From Casuarina equisetifolia (Eukaryota > Streptophyta > Magnoliopsida > Fagales > Casuarinaceae), in contig CM052361.1 of NCBI GenBank assembly GCA_028551475.1, forward strand, positions 7,695,501 to 7,759,500: a stretch of DNA of 64,000 nt, given 5' to 3'. The notes beneath the pieces are model-generated. The model saw only the letters and a program-made list of their open reading frames with translations, was not told the DNA's origin and did no database searches. A program made the position numbers and the translations under genes. Of this stretch, positions 43,077 to 53,164 are shown in pieces (position 1 is the stretch's first letter; the number at the start of each line of letters is the position of its first letter).

Positions 43077-43815
43077 ATATGAGATTGTCCCACATTATTA
43101 AGACGTGGGCTTATGAAGTGGTATATATGAAATGAATACCTTATTTCTCTTAGAGTAGCTTTTGTGAAAGAATTCCATTTTATAACATGTATAAGAGTCT
43201 AATACTCCACTAACACTCTTATAGGATATGAATTAAAGAGTTCTAGAATTCACACAACAAAAGTGACATTGTGGTATGGTTTAAATTGGTTGTGAAGTGG
43301 TATATATGAAATGAATAACTTATTTATCTTAAACTAGCTTTTGTGAAAGAATTGCATTTTATAACATGTATAAGAGTCTAATACTTTGCTAGCACTCTTA
43401 TGAGATATGAGTTAAAGAGTTCTAGAATTCACACAATAAGAGTAAAGTGACATTGTGGTATGGTTTAAATTGGTTGTGTAGTGGTATATATGAAATGAAT
43501 AACATATTTATCTTAAACTAGCTTTTGTAAAAGAATTGTGTTTTATAACATGTATAAGAGTCTAATATTCCCTTAACACTTTTATGGGATATGAGTTAAA
43601 AAGTCCTAAAATTCACACAGTGAAAGTGACATTGTGGTATGGTTTAAATTAGATTATTGTGGTGAAGGAGTATGTTAAAATTAGTATGAGATTGTTTTAC
43701 ATTATCAAGCTATAAGCTTGTAGAGTGATTTATATATAATAAATGTCCCCTTTTCTCTTGAACTAACTTTTATAGAAAGATTGAATTTTTTAACAATGTC
43801 TTCCAATGTATAGAA
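43077..43815 (+). repeat. Dispersed repeat with ~179-bp tandem units, copy 1 (three units)
   Basis: It starts ATATGAGATTGTCCCACAT and matches 62235-62789 in direct orientation. Within it, GTGGTATATATGAAATGAAT recurs at 43118, 43297 and 43481 (spacing 179 and 184), each followed by the same block through TTTTATAACATGTATAAGAG, TCTAATA and AAGTGACATTGTGG. The opening motif is common at plant LTR ends, so this may be a solo or rearranged LTR. Confidence 0.9.
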
Positions 43816-44770
43816 CAATATATTCCTTTTAAAACAAGTAAGCCCAAATGTAAGCATGAGACCAAAGACTTTCCACCAATTTAATTTTTCTAAAAGATAA
43901 GCATTGTGCCTAAACAAGCCAAGCAATAGAGAAAGAAACACTACAGTTGTTATCAAAAATCTTAATATGAAAGAATATTCTAACACTTAAAGTAACTTAG
44001 AACTAAAGACAACATAGTAAAACAACTTAGAACTAAAGATGACATAGTATTGTTCATGAATCATGAAATAGAGAAATATTGCAAAGCAAGAAACAACTTG
44101 GCTTGAGGAACCAACCAAGTTTTACTAAAGACAATGTAGTAAAATAACTTAGAACTAATGATGACATACTATTGTTCATGAATAAGGAAATAAAGAGAAG
44201 AAATATTGCAAAGTATGTGGCAACTTGGCTCAAGGCACTAACCAAATGTAAGCATGAGATCATGAGTTCTGCCAATTCAATTTTTCTAACTTAAAAGTAA
44301 CTTAAAAAGTAACTTAGGACTAAAGAGAACATAGTATTGTCCATGAATAAGGAAATAGAGAAATATTGCAAAGCAAGCAATAACTTGGCTTGAGGCACCA
44401 ACCAAGTCTCACTAAAGACAACATAGTAAAATAACTTAGACTAAAGATGACATACTATTGTCATGAATTAGAAAATAAAGAAGTATTGCAAAGTAAGCAA
44501 CAACTTGGCCAAGGCACTAGCCAAATGTAAGCATGAGACCAAAGACTTTCTGCCAATTCAATTTTTCTAAAAGATGAGCATTGTGCCTAAACAAGCCAAG
44601 CAATGGAGAAAGAAACACTAGAAATGTCATTGAAAATCTTAATTTGTAGGAATATTCTAACATTTGAAGTAACTTAGAACTAAAGACAACATAGTATTGT
44701 TCATGAATCAAGAAATAGATAAATATTGCAAAGCAAGCAACAACTTGGCTTCAGACACTAACATTTTAAA
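43816..44770. repeat. Second repeat zone, copy 1 (~230-390-bp irregular units)
   Basis: Blocks beginning AAATGTAAGCATGAGA recur near 43851, 44243 and 44524, and blocks with AGAAATATTGCAAAG and CAACTTGGCTTGAGG recur several times between. The same arrangement appears at 63263-64000. One minus-strand reading frame is shared between units (LLLGLFRHNAYLLEKL and variants), but I recognise no protein family. Confidence 0.85.
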
Positions 44771-45850
44771 GGAGATTCAACATCTTTTGGATAAGTTTGT
44801 GTTGAGTTTATGGGGGACAAGGACTTTATAGGTTATTTTCAAAGACTAGTTTAAGATAATGACTCTTTAGTTAAGGCCACCCTGGCTAAGGTTTTTTTTT
44901 TTGTTTGTTTATTTTTCTCTTGTTATATTAGACTTTTCTACTTGTAATTGGCCTATATGATTTTCTTGTAATTTGTATCAAATATAAATTAAGGAAATTA
45001 AATACAAATTCATGAATTACACCAAAAATTCCCCAACTACTTTATTATTGTTATATTAATTATGTTAATTGTTGAAGAAGAAAACCCTATTAGAAAAACA
45101 TAATCTTTGGATGGTACTTAAATATTAAAATTATCTTTTCCACTCATGAGTTAGCTTTAAGGATAGACTGTGAACATATTTCTAATACGATATCAAAACA
45201 TAAGTTGATCCATTGTAATTCTTGTTTAATTCAACCTTAAGCTTTTAAAATATGTTTGGTATATGAAAACTTATCCATTTTATCTCATTCAAACTTGAGC
45301 CTAAGATATACTCAATATGTGAGAAAGTCTTAGAGATGAAAGTCTTACATTAAATTAGCTTTTAGAATGAACTTTAGACTTATTTTTAAGATTAACTATA
45401 TAGTCAAAATCCTTATTAAAATGAAATACCTAATAAAGAAATAAGTTCTCTAAATGGTTTTAAAGTTTAAATTCAAAAGATATCTCCCATGAACAAAGTT
45501 CACAATACGATTTTACCGATGCATGTATGTTCTCTTTTATGAAGCTTATATTCATTGTAATGCATATGAATGATGATATTAACTACTTCAAATTACTTAG
45601 ATCTTCTTTGAAAAATATATATTATAATTTTTAATTGGATGATTTTAAAATAACTATAAAAAAATTCCTTATTGGAAAATCTCTCTAACAGTAGAGTAAC
45701 TCACAACCATTGGGTTTGTCTCTATTTAGGACCCCCTCCCCCTAGATTCTTCAGTTGTGTGCACTTCATTCTATGAAGTTATTAATGTCCTACATGCTCT
45801 CTTCTTTTATAGTTAGTTCTAAGAACTCTTTCAATTTTTTATGTTTAAAG
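44771..45850. other. AT-rich gene-free interval
   Basis: Nothing supported apart from AT-rich sequence and a T-run near 44891. It separates the repeat block from the Agenet fragment. Confidence 0.6.
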
Positions 45851-46055
45851 ATGGAGTTTTTTTGGGAGGTTGATGTCGAAGTTTGTAGTAAACAAGATGG
45901 GTTCTTAGGTTCCTACTTTTTGGCCATAATGATTGCAGAATATATAAACAACACTTGCACAGTTCGATATAAGAACCTTGTCACAAATGATGAAGTTTAG
46001 CCGCTAGTTGAGGTCATTGATGATGATGAGATCAAGCTTGATGTAACAGACCTTT
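45851..46055 (+). pseudogene. Agenet-domain gene fragment
   Basis: The frame starting ATGGAGTTTTTTTGG encodes VEVCSKQDGFLGSYF, then TVRYKNLVTNDEV, a TAG stop at 45998-46000, and in the same frame PLVEVIDDDEIK. This matches the Agenet/Tudor-like domain of plant proteins (pattern VEVCS.EDGF.GSWF.A.I, V.Y.NL..D....PL.EV.DAD.IRP), which bind modified histones or act in transport and RNA processes. The stop interrupts the domain before its conserved end, and no further exons were recognised. It looks like a broken gene fragment, perhaps carried or stranded by the surrounding transposons. Confidence 0.75.
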
Positions 46056-46879
46056 CGTCTTTGATTCGTAGGCATCCTTTTCTTGGTTGGCTTGGATGAT
46101 CCTTTGATGGGCATTAAGAGAAATACCTTAATGTCCTCAGGATGCAATAAAAGATAATCTAGCAAACAACAAAGATACACAAAAAATGTAATCTTATTGA
46201 AACATATATATAATATTTCAATAGTTTGTTTGCAGCACAGACCCTCAATCTCTTCCATAGGCATTCGCCCTACAAGGACTTTCCCTATATTCACTTCTTG
46301 AGTACAATTGAAGCCTTTCCTTTAAAAGCATTTCTCATCTTGAAGGGATAAGCTTTCATATGAATGCTCACTTAAGTACACATAGAGACTCTCATTGAAG
46401 AGTATAGGCACTTATGTTTCGGATTAGCAATACGGGCTGATCAACTGAGTTGTCGAGTACGAGGCTGACTTACTTAGTTTCCTTGTTGTTAGGTTATCTA
46501 CTTAGGTGATGCCCATGTTCATTGGTTATTGTTTGCTATTATGTAATTCTGCTGCTTTTATGTATGACAATGTAACTAATCTCTTAGATGGGGAAGTTGT
46601 ACTTGTCTATTTGTAGACTCAATGACGCTGATATTCAATAAAGACGCTTATTACGAACTGTTGCTTACAATTATATCTTCCCAGTCTCATGAGTTTTCTT
46701 AGGTCTAACCAAATTGTCCCATTGTGTTCTCTCAAGTAGTTAAATAGAGAAAATGATCTTAAACAATAAGCTGATTCAATTCATTACTGAGACTTGAGTG
46801 CTGTGCAGATTTCTCCAAGTCGTGACACTTAGCTTCCTCATCCAACTTTCTCAATTGTTCCATTAACTTAGGATGCCTT
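46056..46879. other. Interval between the Agenet fragment and the Gypsy element
   Basis: No gene recognised. The right part may belong to the 3' side of the minus-strand Gypsy element. Confidence 0.4.
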
Positions 46880-47480
46880 GGTTCCTAACAACACCCACCA
46901 ATTCCCCAAAATAGGGGAATGTATTTGTTACGCCCTTGCATAACCTGGGTTTATGGGCAATTAGTTAAGAAGTCCCTTCCAAAAAGGTCAAAGAACTTCT
47001 TCTTAGAGCCCCCTATTGTGAAAAGGGAACAAGAATGGAGCTTGTAAGTCAAGCTCTACGATTTCATTATCCAAAAGTCTATTGGTAAAAGCACTCTATC
47101 CTTATATAAACATGAGTGATTGACCACACATGTAACTTAGTTTTGTGGTTGAGGGGGAACATGACATGGTTCCTTACTTCACCCCTACCTTATACCATTT
47201 TTTAACATACTAACCTGTCCTAGTTAGACTAAGACCACTTAGGCACCTACCGGTTAGAGATAAGACTTTGGTTTATGTCACCTTTTCCTTTCACCAACCT
47301 ATCAACGAGTTACGTTGATGTTACCTTACTTATGTCATCCTCAAAATACTCAAAAGGGAACCCATGTGGATGCTTGGCATCCATTGTACAATGGGTCTGT
47401 AAGATCTCCCATTTTCCCATTTTTAGACCTTGGCCCCAAGGTCAAAGTTAGGGAATCGATCTTGCATGTTAACGAGGTCT
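46880..47480 (-). repeat. Probable 3' LTR region of the Gypsy element (boundaries approximate)
   Basis: It follows the C-terminal end of the Gypsy polyprotein on the minus strand and contains a TTTATATAAGG TATA-like motif near 47100. No 5' LTR could be matched, so this is placed by position only. Confidence 0.3.
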
Positions 47481-47658
47481 TTCGATGTTACTTTGGCAGG
47501 TGAAATGCCATGCCAATGCAAGAGGACTTCCTGTTGGCCGTTGTGAATGTGGTGGTCAAGGTCTACTTAAGGATGAGTAGTAAGGACTGAAGCTCCTTCT
47601 AGATAATTGGGTAAAGTGATGATGGCCCCATCACCTAGATATTTTTTAAGGGAGCTAA

Positions 47659-47919
47659 TGTGAAAAACATGATGGATCTTACAGTGTAAGGGTAATTGTA
47701 ATCGATAAGCAACTTTACTAATGTGGGAGATGATTGCAAAAGGGCCATAAAATCTCGGGGACAATTTTTATGCTTACGAAAAAGCCAAATGTGAAAAACA
47801 TGATGGATCTTATAGTATAGGGGCAATTGCAACTGATAAACGACTTTATCGATGCAAGAGATGATTACAAAAAGGCCATAAAATCTCGGGGACAATTTTT
47901 ATGCTTGCCAAAAAGCCAA
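47659..47919 (-). repeat. 131-bp tandem duplication in the Gypsy C-terminal region
   Basis: TGTGAAAAACATGATGG recurs at 47659 and 47790, and the whole block through GGGGACAATTTTTATGCTT is repeated. The duplication repeats the SPRFYG segment of the element. Each copy has its own substitutions, so the duplication is not recent. Confidence 0.9.
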
Positions 47920-47929
47920 CGAAGTCTGG

Positions 47930-49260
47930 CTGTAAGGTTGGAGACAAAGTGTTCAGTGAAATTCTAAATACAAGTGAATATATTAAACAAATAATATAAT
48001 GATAAAAAAGTGTATTGTCTTTCAAATATTGGTGAATACTAATATATTTAAGTACCAATAATGAGTTAAGCCTAAAATTTATCTATCAAATCTAAAGATA
48101 GTTGATAATAAATTAAAATTCAAAATTTCTAACACAAAATTTCAAGACTAATTGAATTTGAATCTAAGTAAGAAAAATTAATATGAAAACATGTTAAAGC
48201 ATCCAATTTCACTATAACTACTAGATATGAATTTTCATAGTTTATATCTACAAAAATGATAATACCTATGTGATAGTGAAACTTTCTAATTTATTTATTA
48301 TCTTATGTCTAAGTATAGTAAACTTATTTAGTTTATTAATTCACTATATCTCTATATGTGAATTGAAATAAACCAAATGCACTAAGATTTATAAACATTC
48401 CTAGTTCACAATAAATCTTTTGATTATCTTATCACCAAAAGCCATACAAATAACATGATATATGTCTATTCGTATTTTATTCATGATTATATATTATAAG
48501 AAGCAATTGTATATTATTATCTCTCAGTCTCAAACATGCACATCAAATCATTTAAGTGGTGACCAATTACTTAAAAGCATTAAACATAATAATATATAAC
48601 TCACATAAATAAAATATTTTGCAAAGCATTAAAACTTATAAAATTCATATCATTATAGTTAGGCTATATCGTTGCTTTAACAGAAAGAATTTAGAACATA
48701 ATGAAATAATAAACCAAAATAATAATAGAAATTAATCAAAACATCTTAAATGCAAAACATGAAAGTTGTCACTACATTGTCTTCTCTTCAAGAGTTCTTT
48801 GCAAAACTTTTTCAAAATCAAACCAAAATCAAGATTGGTATGAAGTATAGGCAAGTTTTTGTGCCTCTATCTCCTTTTTTTTTCTTGGTTTTCTCTTTCT
48901 TCCTTGGTTTCGGTGGCACCACTCTTTCTTTTTTTCCCTCTTGTGCAGCATGCCCTTTCTCCTCATGTTGCTTTTTCTTTTTATGTTCCCTCGAGAGGTG
49001 TGCCCTAGATTCCCTATTCATAATTCATGCTCCTTCCTTTTTATTTTTACTTTTTTTCTATCCTTTTATCTTTTTCCTTTTACTTTACATATTGCTTTCT
49101 CTTCTTCTTTTTTATTTCTCATGTGCCTTGCTTTTTTTCTTCATATCTCCTTTGCTTGTCATGCTCTTTTAGGGTTTATTGCATAAATAACAAAGATTTA
49201 AATAAATATATGAAAATTTAAATGTTATCTCACAAAACTTGTATTATTTATATCTTAAAA
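47930..49260. other. AT-rich block interrupting the Gypsy element
   Basis: This 1.3-kb stretch separates the integrase relic (from about 49300) from the C-terminal segment (to about 47920). It is strongly AT-rich, with a long pyrimidine tract at 48860-49150. No coding family was recognised. It is probably a later insertion; no clear terminal repeats were seen by eye. Confidence 0.5.
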
Positions 49261-52200
49261 TAGACAAAATAACTTTATAAAAATAGAATTATCGTAAAGG
49301 TGCACCCATTTCCCAATATGGTATTCAACCTCACGATGGTGGACCTTCTAAAAGGTACTTATGAAGATAGCCCCTTGGTTGCACACCACCATACTAGGAA
49401 GGCCATAGAACTTGTAGATTTCATTAAAGAAGACTTGTACGACTAATTAAGCTGAGTATGGGTGCTTTAAGGGAAGAACCGAGCATATTTGGACTAACAA
49501 TCCATTACTACAAGAAGGGAGTTCTTTCCTTGTGAGAGTGGTAGGCCATCTACGAAGTCTATGGAGACTTCCTGCCAAATGTGTTACAGGATAGGGAGGG
49601 GTTGTAAAAGGCTAGTAGGGGCCTTAGTTTCCCATTTTTTAACTTGACAAACTTTACATTTGCGGATGAAGTCATGGAGTAGCTTACTTATATTTTTTTA
49701 GTAAAAGACCACTCGGAGTCGTTGGATTATTTTTTGATAGCCTTCATGGGTGCTTCCATAAAGCTTTTACATTATAGGTGAAATAAGTGAAGGCAACTCA
49801 CCCAAGAAGATTTAGTCTCTAAAAAAAAAAACAATCCATTGTAGTGTTGCCAAAGGTTGATGGCTTGCCTAACCTCAATGCATTGGATAAGGTTCCTAAC
49901 TACTCCTTTGTTTTGTGTTGGATTGGTTCTATCCAATCTAACATAACACCGACCTTGAACTGCCATTAAGAAAAATCAAAGGGGGAAACTCTAGTGTTTT
50001 ACCAAGGAGGAAAAGCACCTGGTCATGCAAGACTTTTGCACCATTAGTTAATAAATAATGAAGGCCAACCACATTAGCACTTGGACTGTGGTCCCCTAAC
50101 TATTTCCCTTTTTTGTGGACTCGTGAGGCACATGAGTGGCAACAAAGAGCCTCTTCACCAAGTGCTTTATTTTGCTTTGTTTTTGGCATGATGAATAAAG
50201 AATTGGCAAGGTCACATCTTAGGTTATCCATTCAATAAGAAAAGGCATCAACAGTTGAGTTCTTAGCTCCTAGTTTATACTCCACTTGAAAATCATACCT
50301 CATGAGCTTGGCGAGCCATTTTTGTTACTCTAAAGTTGTAATATGTTGTTCCCACATATGCCTAAAATTGCAATGGTTAGTTTTAATCATAAATTGGCCA
50401 CTCAATAGGTAGTGACACCGCTTCTATGTTGTCAACACCACCACAAAAAATTCCTTCTCGTAGGTGGAAATGAGGCTTTTTTGTCCCTTCAATGCTTGGT
50501 TAAAGTAGGCAATTAGTTGGTTGTCTTAGGATAAGATAACTCCTACACTAGTATTGGAGGCATCACACTTTATCACAAATTACTTGGAGAAGTCTAAGAG
50601 AGTGAGGACTGTAGTGTAGGATAACACTTGCTTCAAGCATCCAAAAGTCATTTGCACCTTAGGCCTCTATTTAAATGCATTTATCTTCAAGAGGTTTGTG
50701 AGAGGCTAAGCTAGGACCCCATAATCCTTTACAAATCTACGGTAGTATCTTGATAAACCTAGGAACCTATGTAAAGCCTCAATGTTACTGGGGCAAGGCC
50801 ACGTTGTCACAACCTTGATCTTGTTTGAGTCAACACCCACACCCTCCTAACTAATGACGTAGCCTAAGAATACTATTGTTGTGGTTCTAAACTCACACTT
50901 AGTGATTTTGGCAAAAAGCTTTTGGTTTTATAGCACATTCAGTACCTTTTAGAGATGGTCCTCATGTTCCTACCATATTCTACTATAAATTAAGATGTCA
51001 CCAAAACATATAAGGGCAAGCTTACATAAGAATTGCCAAAATATGGTATTCATCATAGCTTAGAACGTGGAAGGTGTGTTGCACAAAGTAAACAACATTA
51101 TAAGCCATTCAAAATGGTCGTGATGCATTCTAAAGGCCCTTTTTTACATATCCTTTAAAGCTATCTTGACTTGATGATATCCTAAAAATAAATTGAGTTC
51201 GAAGAAAATAGTAGCATGTGCAACTCGTCAAGGAGTTCATCAATATTTGGAATTGGAAAATAATCCTTGATAGTTTGTTGGTTGAGCACTCAGAAGTCGA
51301 CACACATGCACAAGGATCTAATTTTTATTTCATCAAGAAGACTAGCAAGGAAAATGCACTTGTGTCGTGCCTAAAGATTGTAGATTCTAGGAGCTCTAGA
51401 ACTAGGCACTCAATCTCTGATTTTTGGAAATGTGGGTAGTAGTATGGTTTAACTTCCACCGCTCCATTACTAGGCTTAAGGGTATTTGGCGAATGAAGTC
51501 TCAATTAAGGGGTATCCCTTATGGTTCAACAAACACTCCACTGAATTCCTCAACTATCTTTTATATCTTAAGAGCTTGAAGGTTGGTAGGTTGCTCAATA
51601 GTTTGAGCTTCCCCTATGGGTATGTCTAGGGTAAGCAAAATTTAGAGTAATAGCCTTTTCCATTGCCTTTTAACTTCTTTGAGCATTGCGTCCACTCCCA
51701 AAACTTGGTTAGGAAGACTTATAGGCCCCAACAGTTCCACTTGCTCACCCTGAAACACGAACTTCATATTCAAGTGCGCAAAATCCCAAAGGATGGGACC
51801 AAGAATGGCGAACCATTAGGTGCTTAAGATCACATCTAATCCTTTTAAAGCCAATGGGAGGAAATTGATATGGAAGGAGACTCCTTGCATTTGCATTATG
51901 AGGCTTGTACAAACATTGAAGCTGGATATAACATCACTATTGGCCACTTGCACATTGACCTTTTTTTATGGATGTTCAACCTTAAGTACCTTGCTAGCTT
52001 TGCATTTAGGAAGTTATAAGTGATGCTTGAGTCCATTAGGAAGCTTAGGATGCACTCGTTGGATCCAATATGCCCAAGCACATGCATGATACAAGGGCAA
52101 AGGGTTCCAAAAATGGCATTTAGTGAGATTTGAGGTACCTCTGTTTGCTCTTCTGCAAAGGTTGCTTTCAACTCTTCTACGATGCCTATATCTTCCATGG

Positions 52201-53164
52201 ACGTCATAACTAGGCCATCAAGGAAGAACAATTTCTTGCACTTGTGAGCAAGCATGAAATGCTCGTCGCAATTAAATTGGAGCCCTTTGGCTTACCATTC
52301 CATCATCTATGTCGGTGTGAGCTTTTGGATGGGCCTAAAAAGTCCAAGCATAATAGTTAAGGCTGGCCGGGAGCTAGGCATAGTAGGTGGTAGGGTTCCT
52401 TCGTGGCATAGGAGTGGCCCATCCTTGTATGGCACAAGCCTTATTTTCATATATTTTAGCTATTCCTATAGTAACAAAAAGAGAATGAGGTTTATACAGT
52501 CTTACATCGACTTAGATTTCCTCCTTGAGTCCACTAATGAAGTAGCTGACTTACTACCTAGCTAACATTTTCTTAGTATGCAGAATGAGCTATGAGAATT
52601 CCTTTTGGTACTTTGCCATTTTGCCCTATTGTTGAAGTTTTGTCAAGTCACCAAAATAGTCACAATAATGACATGGTCTACACCATTCCGGAAGGTCCTT
52701 TGTAAGTCTTTCCCAAGTCAGTTTGTCAAGCTTATGCTCTTCTTTGAGCATACAATACCACAACTGCCCCCATGCCCCCCCTCCTTTTTCCTCAAGATTT
52801 CGGGAGGTAATACGAACTTTGTTTTATAGAACTCAAAGAAGTATTATGCTTGGATAATCTAGTTAGTAGGGTCTATTTCATTGTTGCAATGTGGAAACTC
52901 CATTGTCATCATGCATTTGGTTGGCCTCTTGAAGGGTCTTAAGCTTGCTTCCACTGGTAGAACCTCCTAAGGTGTCCTAGTGATCTTTCTTTCTATTTTC
53001 TTGCTTGATCTTAGCCTATAGAGTAGCAAACATTTGTTGCAATGTCTCATTCATCTCTTAGAGGCGTTGCTCCAAGTAAAAAATTTAAGTTTTTCCTTTG
53101 GGCTCTATCATGCTGCAACTTGTCTCTTATACTAGATTATTGGCGCCTCAATTTATTTTTATAT

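Larger units (their letters stand above)
47567..53060 (-). mobile_element. Decayed Ty3/Gypsy retrotransposon (gag-protease-RT-RNase H-integrase)
   Basis: Broken minus-strand frames show the Gypsy order. Gag at 53060-52270 includes YFISGLKEEI. A protease region at 52255-51896 has FLMDSSITYNFL where the family has a DSG(S/A)THNF active site. Reverse transcriptase covers 51480-50780 (DYFPIPNIDELLDEL, FEWLIMLFTLCNTPSTF, CFGDILIYS, VFLGYVIS). RNase H covers 50700-50220 (CDASNTSVGVIL, STYEKEFF, RHMWEQHITTLE). Integrase pieces lie at 50200-49300 (VKFVKLKNGKLRP). The C-terminal segment at 47895-47567 has SPRFYGPFAII, VAYRLQLP and HHVFHISSLKKYL. In the RT the YxDD position reads FGD, so one catalytic aspartate is lost; stops occur in every domain. 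A 1.3-kb foreign block separates the integrase from the C-terminal part. Confidence 0.9.

Noticed and set aside
48750-49221. Hydrophobic frames rich in Phe and Leu that look like membrane proteins.
   Set aside because: They come from a long T/C-rich tract and are open in several frames at once, as expected from low-complexity sequence.
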